A stretch of 64,000 nt of DNA from Blautia hydrogenotrophica DSM 10507 (GTDB taxonomy: Bacteria; Bacillota; Clostridia; Lachnospirales; Lachnospiraceae). Of the stretch, positions 9,795-19,365 are shown piece after piece. Position numbers and translations under genes: made by a program. The notes beneath the pieces were generated by a model that had not been told where the DNA came from, did not search any database, and saw only the letters and a list, made by a program, of their open reading frames with translations. The stretch covers positions 2,728,001 to 2,792,000 of the forward strand of contig NZ_CP136423.1 in the NCBI RefSeq assembly GCF_034356035.1, in the 5' to 3' direction. The first letter of the stretch is position 1. Each line of letters opens with the position of its first letter.

Positions 9795-11702
9795 TCACAT
9801 CTCGTCCAACTCTTGAATCCAAAGCTGGACACAAGCATCACTCGGCATCCGAAGATCTCCCCTGGGTGAAACAGTCACACTTCCTACCTTCGGGCCATCT
9901 GGCAGACAAGACCTCTTAAACTGCTGGCTAAAAAATCTCCAATAAAACTTCCTCAGCCACTTCAGGATGGTCTCTTGATCGTAGACCGCTTCAAAGGTAC
10001 GGCAGGCAATCCGGTAAATTTTTTTCGGTGAATAGCCCACACGCAGCATATAATATAGAAAGAAATCATGAAGCTCATAAGGACCCACCAAATCCTCTGT
10101 CTTCTGGGAAATATTTCCATCCTCCGGCGGAAGAAGTTCCGGACTCACCGGTGTGTCCAGCACATCCAACAAAATCTGAGAGAGCCGTTCATCTTCGCAA
10201 GTTCTCGCATAGTAATGCACCAGATGACGGACCAACGTCTTGGGAACAGAGGCATTTACCCCATACATAGACATATGATCTCCATTGTAGGTGGCCCATC
10301 CCAGAGCCAACTCTGACAGATCTCCCGTACCTACCACCAAGCCATTGCACTGATTTGCCAAATCCATCAGTACCTGGGTGCGCTCCCTGGCCTGAGAGTT
10401 CTCATAGGTGACATCATGAAGTGCTGGATCCTGTCCAATATTCTCAAAATGTACACGGACTGCCTCTTTGATATCCACCTCCTGTAAGGTAGCACCCAGA
10501 CGCCTTGTCAGTTCGCAGGCATTCCGATAAGTACGGTCTGTAGTTCCAAAACATGGCATCGTGACTGCCAAAATATTTTCTCTGGGCAATCCCAGCAAAT
10601 CAAACGTCCTGGCCGTCACCAGCAGAGCCAGCGTAGAGTCTAGACCGCCTGAGATTCCCACGACTGCCCGCTCACCGTGAATATGGGCCAAACGTTTCTT
10701 CAAGCCCATGGCCTGGATGTTCAGTATCTCATCGCATCTGTCATCCCGGTCCTTCTCATTGCTAGGAACAAAGGGATTGGGAGCGAACTGCCTAGTCAGC
10801 TTTGTCTCCTCCACAGTCAAGCAGAAAGGCACCATCTGATAAGTCCCTAAATCACTCTCAAAAGTCGTCATTCTTCTTCTCTCGGAGCTGATTCTCTCAA
10901 AATCCACATCCCCATAGACGATTTCATTTTGGAATCTCTTTCCCTCCGCCAAAAGCGCTCCATTCTCCGCAATCAAATTCTGTCCGCCAAAAACTAAGTC
11001 CTGAGTAGATTCTCCCTCTCCTGCATTGGCATAGACGTAGCCGCAGACCAAGCGCGCGGACTGGCCTCTCACCAAACTTTTCCGATAACTATCCTTTCCC
11101 ACAGCCTCACTGCTGGCAGACAGGTTCACAATCAGATTCGCTCCGGCCGCTGCATGGTTCGCACTAGGCGGACTCGTCACCCACAAATCCTCACAGATCT
11201 CCGCCGCTACCGTCAATTTGGGCATATTGGTGCAGGCAAAAATCAACTCACTGCCAAAGAGGACCTCCTCGCCATTTAAGATAGCCAAATCACAAACGCC
11301 AGCTCCTGATGCGAAATTGCGCTGTTCATAGAATTCCCCATAATTTGGCAAATGAATCTTCGGCACCATGCCTAGCACCTCTCCGTGACTGACCGCAGCT
11401 GCCACATTATAAAGTTTCCCGGAATGCTCAAAGGGAAGTCCTACGAAAATCAGAGCATCCACATCCGAAGTTTCCTGCACAATCCGTACCAGCTCTTCCC
11501 TAGCTGAACGCACCAACAGTTCCTGCCAGAACAAATCTGCGCAGGTATAACCCGTGATACAAAGCTCCGGGAATACCATCACTTTGGCGCCCTCTTTTTC
11601 CATCTCTCGAATCAGACGGATAATCTCATTTCCGTTGTGTCGGCAGTCAGCCACTCTCACATCCGGCGTAGCCGCCGCCACTTTCACAAATCCCTGTCTC
11701 AT
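9795..11702 (-). CDS. nadE: Glutamine-dependent NAD+ synthetase
   Basis: 635 aa. Final step of NAD biosynthesis: amidation of deamido-NAD+ with ammonia from glutamine. The N-terminal half is a carbon-nitrogen hydrolase glutaminase domain (VFPELCITGYTC with the Glu, KIHLPNYGEFYE with the Lys, EICEDLW with the nucleophile Cys). The C-terminal half is the synthetase, with the PP-loop GISGGLDSTLAL and GTGDLSELALGW. ATG at 11702 has GAGG 6 nt upstream; a GTG at 11705 is also in frame but too close to the ribosome binding site. Last gene of methyltransferase-hslO-nadE, with 13 bp between it and hslO. Confidence 0.96.
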   Translation of the reverse strand: MRQGFVKVAAATPDVRVADCRHNGNEIIRLIREMEKEGAKVMVFPELCITGYTCADLFWQELLVRSAREELVRIVQETSDVDALIFVGLPFEHSGKLYNVAAAVSHGEVLGMVPKIHLPNYGEFYEQRNFASGAGVCDLAILNGEEVLFGSELIFACTNMPKLTVAAEICEDLWVTSPPSANHAAAGANLIVNLSASSEAVGKDSYRKSLVRGQSARLVCGYVYANAGEGESTQDLVFGGQNLIAENGALLAEGKRFQNEIVYGDVDFERISSERRRMTTFESDLGTYQMVPFCLTVEETKLTRQFAPNPFVPSNEKDRDDRCDEILNIQAMGLKKRLAHIHGERAVVGISGGLDSTLALLVTARTFDLLGLPRENILAVTMPCFGTTDRTYRNACELTRRLGATLQEVDIKEAVRVHFENIGQDPALHDVTYENSQARERTQVLMDLANQCNGLVVGTGDLSELALGWATYNGDHMSMYGVNASVPKTLVRHLVHYYARTCEDERLSQILLDVLDTPVSPELLPPEDGNISQKTEDLVGPYELHDFFLYYMLRVGYSPKKIYRIACRTFEAVYDQETILKWLRKFYWRFFSQQFKRSCLPDGPKVGSVTVSPRGDLRMPSDACVQLWIQELDEM

Positions 11703-11715
11703 CACACACCTCTTC

Positions 11716-12594
11716 CTATCTGCATCTGTGCAGAATATCTTTTAATTCTTCTATAGAAAACTGATAATTTGTATTGCAGAAATGGCAGTTTAGCTCCACC
11801 GGCTTTCCCTCCTGTATCATGCTCTTTAACTCCTGCCGGCCAATACTAATCAGGGCTTTTTCCACTCTGGTTTTGCTACAGTTGCAGCAAAAACGCACCG
11901 GAAGGGTATCGGAAAGCTCCAAATTTAGATTTCCCAAGAGTCTCTCTAGCAGCTGCTCCGGTGTGTTTCCCTCGTCCAGCAACCCCGTCACCGAAGTAAT
12001 CCCTTTTAGATTATCCTCTAACTGAGAAATCACCGCTTCCTCGGCAAACGGCATCAACTGTACAATAAACCCACCGGCCTGTCTCACTGTGTTTTCTCTA
12101 CCCATCAGCACGCCTAAGCCCACGGACGAGGGCACCTGCTCACTGGTAGCAAAATAGTAAGTCAAATCTTCAGCAATCTCACAGGTCTGAAGCATGGTCT
12201 GCCCGGAATATGGTTCTTTCATTCCCATGTCTTTGATCACATTGAGAAAACCCGGCCCTACAGCGGAAGCCACATCCAATTTCCCTTTTTCGTTGGCAGG
12301 CAATATCACCTGGGGATTTCCTACATACCCTTTGACATTTCCTTGTGAATCCGCTGTCACCGTGATACCCTGAAGAGGTCCCCCGGCTTTGATCTGCAGT
12401 GTCAATACATCCTGCTCACCTTTCATCATGGCACCCATCATTCCTCCCGCTGTCAGGAGTCTACCCAGAGCTGCTGTCGCCACCGGACTGGTGTCGTGCG
12501 CCTGCCTGGCTGTCTCTACCGTATCCTTAGTCAGCGCCGCGAATGCCCGAATCTGGCCATTCGCAGCCATTCCTCTTACTATATAATCTGACAT
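11716..12594 (-). CDS. hslO: Redox-regulated holdase chaperone Hsp33
   Basis: 292 aa, normal length. Hsp33 is a cytosolic chaperone that is inactive when its four cysteines bind zinc and active when oxidative stress forms disulfides. The C-terminal redox switch is complete: CNC at 237-239 and CHFC at 270-273. The N-terminal VRGMAANGQIRAF and central GVLMGRENTVRQAGGF are typical. GGAAAGGAAG lies upstream of the start. Only 3 bp separate it from the upstream methyltransferase. Confidence 0.96.
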   Translation of the reverse strand: MSDYIVRGMAANGQIRAFAALTKDTVETARQAHDTSPVATAALGRLLTAGGMMGAMMKGEQDVLTLQIKAGGPLQGITVTADSQGNVKGYVGNPQVILPANEKGKLDVASAVGPGFLNVIKDMGMKEPYSGQTMLQTCEIAEDLTYYFATSEQVPSSVGLGVLMGRENTVRQAGGFIVQLMPFAEEAVISQLEDNLKGITSVTGLLDEGNTPEQLLERLLGNLNLELSDTLPVRFCCNCSKTRVEKALISIGRQELKSMIQEGKPVELNCHFCNTNYQFSIEELKDILHRCR

Positions 12595-12597
12595 ATT

Positions 12598-13419
12598 TTA
12601 ATTCTTCCTTTCCGTCACTTGTTCACTTTTTCCGCTCTCCCTGGCCAGCACATAAATTCTCTCACTGTCTGTCCTGGGCGGCTGTCTGGTAAACGCATCG
12701 TAGGCCGCCAGAAATTCCATTCCCGCCACAGACAACAATCTTTGAATGGTTTCCAGAGAATAAGCCCGCTGTAAATGCTCTTCCTCGTATTTCTCATACA
12801 AGCCATCCTCCCTGGGAAGAAACAAGGACAATTCATAGACATTTAACCCCGTTTTAGAGTCATACTCGTTCTCCCAGATAAAGCTGCCTTCTTCCCTGTC
12901 CTCCGCAATCGTCTTCTCTCCCAGCAAAACTTCATATTTATAAACTGTATTCAGGTCAAAAACAAACAAGCCGCCTGGGTCTAGATAATTATTTACCAGA
13001 CGAAAGACCTGCAAAAGTTCCTCTTCTTCAATGATATAGTTCAAAGAATCGCAGACACTGACCACCGCACGCACAGTCCCATACAATTCAAATTCCCGCA
13101 TGTCCTGCAACAAGTAGAGGATGTCCTGTTTCCCCTTCTTCTCCATAGCCTCCTGTAGCATCTGAGGGGAGTTGTCCACACCAATCATATCATAGCCTGC
13201 CTCTGACAAAAGAGTGGTCAAGCTGCCAGTCCCACACCCTAGTTCCAGCACCAAACCCTCTGAGATTCCATTGTCTCGTAACAGACCCGTTATATATTTT
13301 TCCCAGGATTCATAGTCCACATCACTCATGAACAAATCATAAACCCTGGCAAATTCTCCATATGCTTCCACCTGCTTCCTCCTGTCTTCCCTTAGCACCC
13401 TTACCCTCTGCTTTTTCAT
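12598..13419 (-). CDS. Class I SAM-dependent methyltransferase
   Basis: 273 aa. The SAM-binding motif VLELGCGTGSLTTLL is at about 58-72, with an acidic residue after the second strand (MIGVDNSPQML) and SVCDSLNYI as the post-II motif. The first 20 residues are basic. The order (YDLFMSDVDYESW, YIEE, PGGLFVFDLNT) matches a widespread Firmicutes methyltransferase family of unknown substrate. It heads the operon with hslO and nadE, which does not reveal its role. Confidence 0.85.
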   Translation of the reverse strand: MKKQRVRVLREDRRKQVEAYGEFARVYDLFMSDVDYESWEKYITGLLRDNGISEGLVLELGCGTGSLTTLLSEAGYDMIGVDNSPQMLQEAMEKKGKQDILYLLQDMREFELYGTVRAVVSVCDSLNYIIEEEELLQVFRLVNNYLDPGGLFVFDLNTVYKYEVLLGEKTIAEDREEGSFIWENEYDSKTGLNVYELSLFLPREDGLYEKYEEEHLQRAYSLETIQRLLSVAGMEFLAAYDAFTRQPPRTDSERIYVLARESGKSEQVTERKN

Positions 13420-13525
13420 TTACCTGGACGCCGTTTTTCCTTGGTTATTGTAGCACGATTTTTCCAGTCTGAACAGCCTCGACTTCACAGCAAAACGTCT
13501 TTTCCATTCCTGATCGGAGGATTTC

Positions 13526-14266
13526 CTATGGTTCAACAAACTGAGGATTTTCCTGAAAATCTTCACTGGTCCCGCCGTCCTTCTCATTACTTTCCTCATG
13601 CCCATCCTCCGTCTGTTCCGCTGCCGTCGCGTCCGTCTCACAGATCTGAAGGCTCTCCACCGCATTTGTGATCTGTTCTAGCAAAGCTACATCGTCCTGC
13701 TGCACAGTCCCGGAGACACTGAAGATCTCGCTGCCAGCTGTGACCACATAATTGACACTGTATACATATTCAAACCCGGCAGCTTCCTCAAACCTCACTG
13801 TGTACCGGTAGATTCCCACATCTCCTATAGAGTTATTCACATACTTTTGTACTTCATAGTCCCTCTTGCCAATTCCATTCTCCTTATAGAACTGCCCCAC
13901 AGCTTTCTCACTGTCAGGAATTATGAAGTCTTCTAGCTCTTCCTTTGTCCCGTGCAAAATTGTAATATTTCCCTTTCCTTCTGACTCAAACAGCCGAATG
14001 CCGTCCTGATCTGAGACATTCTCCCAGCTCTTATCTGGAAGGTATAAAATCATTTTTTTATCTTCTGTCTGATACTTCACAGGTTCCGGCATGGGCGTCG
14101 GCGTGATTGTGGCCGTGGGTTTTGGAGTCGCCGTGGGTGTCTCTGCAGCAATCTGGGCCTCCTCTTTCACAGGTGCCGAGGTCTTTTCACTGCCGCCGCA
14201 ACCTGCCAGACAACCCGCCAACAGCGCCGCAGTCAAACACAACTGAATTCTATAGGCTTTTCGCAT
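13526..14266 (-). CDS. Lipoprotein with Thr/Pro-rich linker
   Basis: 246 aa with AAGGAGAAAAAG before the ATG. A lipoprotein signal peptide ends in the lipobox LAGC (Cys23), with GGSEK after it. A linker of repeated TP/TPKPT units (about 44-63) follows, then a folded domain with DKKMILYLPDKSWENVSD and YSVNYVVTAGSEIFSVSGTV, and an acidic tail. It should be lipid-anchored on the outer face of the membrane. No family recognised. A Thr/Pro linker of similar design occurs in the protein at 52974-53684. Confidence 0.8.
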   Translation of the reverse strand: MRKAYRIQLCLTAALLAGCLAGCGGSEKTSAPVKEEAQIAAETPTATPKPTATITPTPMPEPVKYQTEDKKMILYLPDKSWENVSDQDGIRLFESEGKGNITILHGTKEELEDFIIPDSEKAVGQFYKENGIGKRDYEVQKYVNNSIGDVGIYRYTVRFEEAAGFEYVYSVNYVVTAGSEIFSVSGTVQQDDVALLEQITNAVESLQICETDATAAEQTEDGHEESNEKDGGTSEDFQENPQFVEP

Positions 14267-14364
14267 CTTTTTCTCCTTTATCTCTCACAAAAGAGTTTTC
14301 TTTTTTCTATTGTATCTTTTTCAGCAAAGCACGTCAATCAATAATCCTAGGCATGACGAGGCCC

Positions 14365-14542
14365 TTCTTATGTTACAGTCCATGCCTTCAATTTCCCACG
14401 AGGTGTTTTCGTACATTTTGTACAAGAATCCCAAGACATACTCGCGCCAAACTGCTGTTTACAGCAGTTCATGTGCAACGCGAAGCGTGTTACTGCCCAC
14501 GAACTGCAAGTAAGTGAACAGTAACCTTCTATAACATAAGAA
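14365..14542. repeat. Diverged intergenic element with 14-bp inverted ends
   Basis: Ends are TTCTTATGTTACAG (14365-14378) and CTATAACATAAGAA (14529-14542), inverted with one mismatch. Inside is the hairpin AACTGCTG-TTTA-CAGCAGTT (14450-14469), flanked by GCGCC and a TGTGCAACGCG tail like the first module of the elements at 29275 and 56626. Its right end abuts the hairpin at 14543, downstream of the ABC exporter gene, as in the other copies. Membership rests on layout and short matches only. Confidence 0.45.
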
Positions 14543-14580
14543 ATCCCGTACAGAGTATTGACTCCATACGGGATATTTTT
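14543..14580 (-). terminator. Probable terminator of the ABC exporter operon
   Basis: ATCCCGTA and TACGGGAT pair around a 20-nt loop, about 50 nt past the stop of the gene ending at 14632. On the minus strand it is followed by only a short TTTCTTATG tract. Confidence 0.55.
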
Positions 14581-14631
14581 CGCGTTAAACCTGACCAGCA
14601 TTGTTTACACGAACATACATTCGCCAGTCTC

Positions 14632-16467
14632 CTACACTGCCTCCGCTTTTTCAAACTGGCTGTTATACAATTGAGAATAAAAACCTTTCGCAGCCAATAG
14701 TTCCTCGTGGCTGCCCTGTTCGATGATATCTCCGTCCTTCATAACCAAGATCAAATCTGCGTCTTTGATCGTTGACAGACGATGCGCAATCACAAAACTG
14801 GTCCTTCCTTTCATCAGGTTATTCATCGCTTTCTGTATCTGCATCTCCGTCCGGGTATCCACCGATGAAGTAGCTTCATCCAGAATCAAAATTTTATTGT
14901 CCGCCAGAATCGCGCGGGCAATGGTCAAAAGCTGTTTCTGACCCTGGGAGATATTGCTGGTCTCCTCATCCAGCATCGTCTGATAACCGTCCGGCTGCGT
15001 CATGATGTAGTTGTGAATATGGGCTGCTTTTGCCGCTGCCTTCACTTCCTCATCCGTGGCATCCAGACGGCCATAGCGAATATTCTCCATAATGGTTCCC
15101 GAAAACAGCCAGGTATCCTGAAGCACCATTCCAAACATCTCTCGAAGCTGGCTCCGGTTAAAGTCCCTCACATCATGGCCGTCCACCTTGATCGCTCCGC
15201 CATTGACGTCATAAAAACGCATCAAGAGTTTTACCATCGTCGTCTTGCCCGCGCCGGTCGGACCTACGATCGCCACTTTCTGACCATCCTTCACTCTCGC
15301 TGAAAAGTCTTTGACAATGATGTTTTCCGGATTGTAGCCGAACTTCACATGTTCAAATTCTACATTTCCTGAAAGCTGTGCGATATCCGCCGGCTGTTCC
15401 ACAGTCTGATCTTCTTCCTCTTCCTCTAAGAACTCAAAGACACGTTCCGCCGCAGCCGCTGAGGATTGAAGCATATTGCTGACCTGAGCGATCTGCTGAA
15501 TCGGCTGGGTAAAATTTCGGATATACTGGAAGAAAGACTGAATTTCTCCCACCTGAATCACGCCCTTAATCGCAAAGACACCGCCCAGCAGAGCTACCAT
15601 CACATATCCCAAGTTTCCCACAAACTGCATGATCGGCATCATCATACCAGAGAAGAACTGAGATTTCCAAGCCGACTCATAAAGTTTGCGGTTATCCCTC
15701 TCAAATTCCTCCAAAACTGCTTCTTCCTGATTGAACACTCTCACCACATTGTGCCCACCATAAGTCTCCTCGATCTGCCCATTGACCTCGCCTAGATATT
15801 TTTGTTGAGCTTGGAAATATTTCTGTGATCTTTTCATGACCTTTCCAATGATAAACCCAGAAATCGGAAGAATCAAAACTGCAATCAGCGTCATCCAGAC
15901 ATTGATACTCAACATCATTACAAACACGCCGATCAACATGGTAATCGAAGTAATCAACTGCGTGATACTCTGATTCAGGCTGACTTGTAACGTGTCGATA
16001 TCATTGGTCACTCTGGACAAGATTTCTCCGTTGGTACGACTCTCAAAGTATTTCATCGGAAGTTTGTTGATCTTCTGAGAAATTTCTTTACGCATAGAAT
16101 AGGTCACATCGTTGGAAATTCCCGTCATCACAAACCCCTGGACGAAGGAAAACAACGCACTGACCAGATACAGACTCAAAGCCCACAGCAAGATGGACCC
16201 GATCTTCCCGAAATCTATGCCACCGGTTCCCTGTATTTTCTCCATCAGCCCGGAGAACAGCTCCGTGGTGGCATTTCCCAGAATTTTAGGTCCTACAATA
16301 TTAAAAACAGTACTGCCGACCGCAAAAATCAGCATCAGCAGAAAGCGATATTTATAGCGCTTCAAATAGTTCACTAACTTTTTTACGGCACCCTTGAAGT
16401 CTTTGGCTTTCTCCACGCCGCGCATCCCGCGCATTCCAGGGCCGCGCATCCTACGATTTTCACTCAT
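14632..16467 (-). CDS. ABC exporter half-transporter (catalytic subunit)
   Basis: 611 aa from the ATG at 16467 (GGAGGAATTGGCCA upstream); the longer frame to 16521 lies inside the preceding gene. Six-helix exporter domain, then an ATPase domain with Walker A GPTGAGKTTMV, Walker B ILILDEATSSVD with the catalytic Glu, and the H-loop IAHRLSTI. The signature motif is NISQGQKQLL instead of LSGGQ. Overlaps its partner gene by 8 bp. Together they form a heterodimeric multidrug or lipid exporter of the BmrCD/YheHI type; substrate unknown. Confidence 0.9.
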   Translation of the reverse strand: MSENRRMRGPGMRGMRGVEKAKDFKGAVKKLVNYLKRYKYRFLLMLIFAVGSTVFNIVGPKILGNATTELFSGLMEKIQGTGGIDFGKIGSILLWALSLYLVSALFSFVQGFVMTGISNDVTYSMRKEISQKINKLPMKYFESRTNGEILSRVTNDIDTLQVSLNQSITQLITSITMLIGVFVMMLSINVWMTLIAVLILPISGFIIGKVMKRSQKYFQAQQKYLGEVNGQIEETYGGHNVVRVFNQEEAVLEEFERDNRKLYESAWKSQFFSGMMMPIMQFVGNLGYVMVALLGGVFAIKGVIQVGEIQSFFQYIRNFTQPIQQIAQVSNMLQSSAAAAERVFEFLEEEEEDQTVEQPADIAQLSGNVEFEHVKFGYNPENIIVKDFSARVKDGQKVAIVGPTGAGKTTMVKLLMRFYDVNGGAIKVDGHDVRDFNRSQLREMFGMVLQDTWLFSGTIMENIRYGRLDATDEEVKAAAKAAHIHNYIMTQPDGYQTMLDEETSNISQGQKQLLTIARAILADNKILILDEATSSVDTRTEMQIQKAMNNLMKGRTSFVIAHRLSTIKDADLILVMKDGDIIEQGSHEELLAAKGFYSQLYNSQFEKAEAV

Positions 16468-18628
16468 TGGCCAATTCCTCCTCTGACAACTGCGACATTG
16501 CAATCTGGCGGTACACCTCACAGGACTTCAGCAATTCCTTATGAGTTCCCATCCCTACTACTTTGCCCAGATCTAACACGATAATCTTATCTGCCTGTAA
16601 AATAGTGCTGATTCTCTGAGCCACAATCAAAGTTGTTGCATCTTTCGTGGCTTTTTTCAGCTCACGTCGAAGAACCACATCCGTCTTATAGTCCAAAGCG
16701 GAAAAACTGTCATCAAAGATAAAGATTTCCGGTTTTTTCGCAATTGCCCTTGCGATGGAAAGCCGTTGTTTTTGGCCTCCTGAGACGTTGGTTCCTCCCT
16801 GAGCGATGGGAGAATCATAGGTATCCGGCTTATTTTCAATGAATTCCGTAGCCTGAGCTACCTGCGCCGCCTGTCTCACCACATCCATATCTGCATCCGG
16901 ACATCCATACCGAATATTCGAGGCGATTGTTCCAGAAAACAGGACGCCCTTCTGGGGCACATAACCCAGCTTGGAACGCAGCTCCTTCTGCGTCATCTCC
17001 CGGACATCCACACCGTCTACCCGTACAGCTCCTGATGTCACATCATAAAAACGAGGAATCAAATTTACCAGAGAACTCTTACCGCTTCCTGTGCTTCCAA
17101 TAAAGGCCACCGTCTGCCCTCTCTCTGCTGTAAATGAGATATCTCTTAAAATCTTTTCACTGGACCCCGGATAGGTAAAAGATACATGGTCGAACTGAAC
17201 TGTGCCTCTTTGACTCTCCTCTGGCTGTTTCGGCTGTTCTGGATCTAAAATTGTCTCCGTCGTCTCTAGCACCTCATTAATTCGCTTAGCAGCTACGTCC
17301 GCCCTCGGCAGCATAATTGACATCATACAAATCATAAGAAATGCCATAATGATCTGCATCGAGTATTGAATGAACGCCATCATATTGCCAACCTGCATGG
17401 TTCCCGCATCCACCGCCTTAGAACCGAAAAATACAATCATCACAGAGATTCCATTCATAATCAGCATCATCGTCGGCATCATAAAAGTCATGCAGCGATT
17501 CACAAACAGGTTTGTGCGAGTCAGTTTCTGATTCGCCCCTTCAAACCGTTCTTCCTCAAACTTTTCCCTGCTGAACGCTCGGATTACTGGAATTCCCATC
17601 AAGATTTCCCTAGTCACTAGATTCAGACGGTCAATCAAATACTGCAATTTCGTAAATTTGGGCATTGCAATCTTAAACAAGAGTCCGATCACAATCAAGA
17701 TCAGCACGACGGCAAGGGCGATAATCCAGGACATCGACACGTCTGTCTTCACCACTTTTAGTACACCACCGATTCCCAAGATAGGAGCGTAAAGCGCAAT
17801 TCTGAAAATCATGGCAGTCATAAGCTGAATCTGCTGAATATCGTTGGTACTCCTGGTAATCAGCGATGCCGTAGAAAAACGATTGTATTCTGCTCCAGAA
17901 AAACCTACGACCTTGCGGTACACTGCATTTCTTAGATCATGTCCTAAAGTCGCCGCAACCCTTGCTGACAGAAACGTCACAGAGACAGCAGCCAGCATGA
18001 TAACCAAGGCCAATCCAACCATCTGAATGCCAGCGTGAAGAATGTAGGTGATCTGAATCTGATCTACATCTTCACCCATCTGCTCATACTCACTGCGTAC
18101 ATAGGTAACGGCTGTCTGCGTCACAATCGACTCTGGCATCTGGGAAATCTGATCCTTCACTTCCTGAAACATTTGAGCTTTCGCATCCTGTGGAAGCTGA
18201 GAAATAGCCTGTAGCAAATCTGCATCCTGCGGAAGCTTTAGTTTTTTCCGAATCAACTCTGTCTGCTCGCTGTCTTGTGACAATTGTTGTGCCATCAGCA
18301 TCGGAGCCCCAAAGATCTCGTTTAACCGCTCTTCCTTCTCCTCAGAGACATCTTTTTTTATTTTATAGATATCTCCTTCTTTATTATAGGCATCCTCCAC
18401 TTCACTCTGATCTTTCTCATCCATAAATACAAACAGCTGTTCCATAGAAGAAACTCGTATTTTGTCCGGCACTCCATTCTCAATTCCCTGCTGTTGAATT
18501 CCCACATTCACAATACGCGAGGTGTAATCCGGCAGAGAGAGATCGCAATAGGCCTGCAGAAACAGCAATAGAATAATGCAGAGCACATAACCTAGCGACT
18601 GTTTCAAATATTTCAGCACTTTAAACAT
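16460..18628 (-). CDS. ABC exporter half-transporter (degenerate-site subunit)
   Basis: 722 aa, longer than usual because an extracytoplasmic insertion of about 140 residues (from about 45 to 185, rich in Gln and charged residues) sits between the first two membrane segments. The ATPase domain has Walker A GSTGSGKSSLV and a canonical NVSGGQKQRLS signature, but Walker B reads IFIFDDSFSALD: Asp replaces the catalytic Glu. With the SQGQ signature of the partner this gives one degenerate and one active ATP site, as in BmrC/YheI-type heterodimers. Located between marR and the partner gene, with 8-bp overlaps on both sides. Confidence 0.9.
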   Translation of the reverse strand: MFKVLKYLKQSLGYVLCIILLLFLQAYCDLSLPDYTSRIVNVGIQQQGIENGVPDKIRVSSMEQLFVFMDEKDQSEVEDAYNKEGDIYKIKKDVSEEKEERLNEIFGAPMLMAQQLSQDSEQTELIRKKLKLPQDADLLQAISQLPQDAKAQMFQEVKDQISQMPESIVTQTAVTYVRSEYEQMGEDVDQIQITYILHAGIQMVGLALVIMLAAVSVTFLSARVAATLGHDLRNAVYRKVVGFSGAEYNRFSTASLITRSTNDIQQIQLMTAMIFRIALYAPILGIGGVLKVVKTDVSMSWIIALAVVLILIVIGLLFKIAMPKFTKLQYLIDRLNLVTREILMGIPVIRAFSREKFEEERFEGANQKLTRTNLFVNRCMTFMMPTMMLIMNGISVMIVFFGSKAVDAGTMQVGNMMAFIQYSMQIIMAFLMICMMSIMLPRADVAAKRINEVLETTETILDPEQPKQPEESQRGTVQFDHVSFTYPGSSEKILRDISFTAERGQTVAFIGSTGSGKSSLVNLIPRFYDVTSGAVRVDGVDVREMTQKELRSKLGYVPQKGVLFSGTIASNIRYGCPDADMDVVRQAAQVAQATEFIENKPDTYDSPIAQGGTNVSGGQKQRLSIARAIAKKPEIFIFDDSFSALDYKTDVVLRRELKKATKDATTLIVAQRISTILQADKIIVLDLGKVVGMGTHKELLKSCEVYRQIAMSQLSEEELANE

Positions 18629-19076
18629 CCAACTTATATCCCCTTTCCAATTCCTTTATATTCTCTTTTATCTGCTCACAGAAACGCTTAAACAGATAAA
18701 TCTCAGCCTCACTAAAACCTCGACGCAGCATTTTTTCATTCTCCTCCTGCAGTGCCGCAATCTTGGCAGCGCTCGCACGCCCTTCCTCAGTCAAATAAAT
18801 CCGACTAATTCTCTGATCTTTCTCATCCTGCCTTCGGCTGACCATATTGGCCTTCTCCATCCGCCGGATGCTCATGGTCACGGTAGGCGCACTCAAGAAC
18901 AATTTCCCCGCTATCTCTTTCTGGCTTAAACCATCGTGAAAGTCCAAAAGTTTGATGATCGGGAGCTGTCCCGGATGAATTCCAATCTGTTTCAGTTGAT
19001 GATAAATCTTTACGAAATACGCATGGGATACACCCATCAAGAGTTCCTGAATTTCTATCTTTTCTTCTTGTCTCAC
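18621..19076 (-). CDS. MarR family transcriptional regulator
   Basis: 151 aa from a GTG at 19076; GAGGTG is about 12 nt upstream, a long spacing, so the start is only probable. The winged helix is clear: LSQKEIAGKLFLSAPTVTM for the recognition helices and DQRISRIYLTEEGR for the wing. MarR proteins repress exporters until a ligand binds. First gene of the exporter operon, overlapping it by 8 bp, with a palindrome over its promoter, so it probably controls itself and the exporter. Confidence 0.9.
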   Translation of the reverse strand: MRQEEKIEIQELLMGVSHAYFVKIYHQLKQIGIHPGQLPIIKLLDFHDGLSQKEIAGKLFLSAPTVTMSIRRMEKANMVSRRQDEKDQRISRIYLTEEGRASAAKIAALQEENEKMLRRGFSEAEIYLFKRFCEQIKENIKELERGYKLDV

Positions 19077-19099
19077 AGTCGTGTGCTCACCTCTTTCAT

Positions 19100-19124
19100 T
19101 TAGTTAGTCGATTAACTAATTATA
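19100..19124 (-). promoter_or_regulatory. Probable MarR operator overlapping the -10 box
   Basis: TTAGTTA (19100-19106) and TAACTAA (19113-19119) form a perfect dyad with a 6-bp centre. On the minus strand a TATAAT -10 (19119-19124) abuts it, so bound regulator would block initiation. A related TAGCTAACTA lies at 19228-19237. Confidence 0.65.
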
Positions 19125-19330
19125 ATCATTTCCATTTCTATTTTCAACCTTTTTTTGTAAGATTCACACTTATTTCATATTTAATATTTGTATAAACCTT
19201 CTATAAATCTCATTTCTTTTATTTATCTAGCTAACTATTAATAAAAGAACCTTGTACACGAAAGAAATCTTTGCCTGATAATACTACTATCCCGTATATT
19301 GTACTTTAATAAGAACAATAAATTATTTTG

Positions 19331-19359
19331 TTGACATCAGAAATCCGCAGATATATAAT
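19331..19359 (+). promoter_or_regulatory. Sigma-A promoter of hppA
   Basis: TTGACA and TATAAT with a 17-bp spacer, perfect consensus. Transcription should start near 19366. Confidence 0.85.
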
Positions 19360-19365
19360 ACCTGT

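Larger units (their letters stand above)
14267..14631. other. Intergenic region upstream of the lipoprotein gene
   Basis: No coding sequence. It holds a diverged intergenic element (14365-14542) and a hairpin (14543-14580), described separately. The remaining 90 bp next to the lipoprotein gene should hold its promoter; none is clear. Confidence 0.6.
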
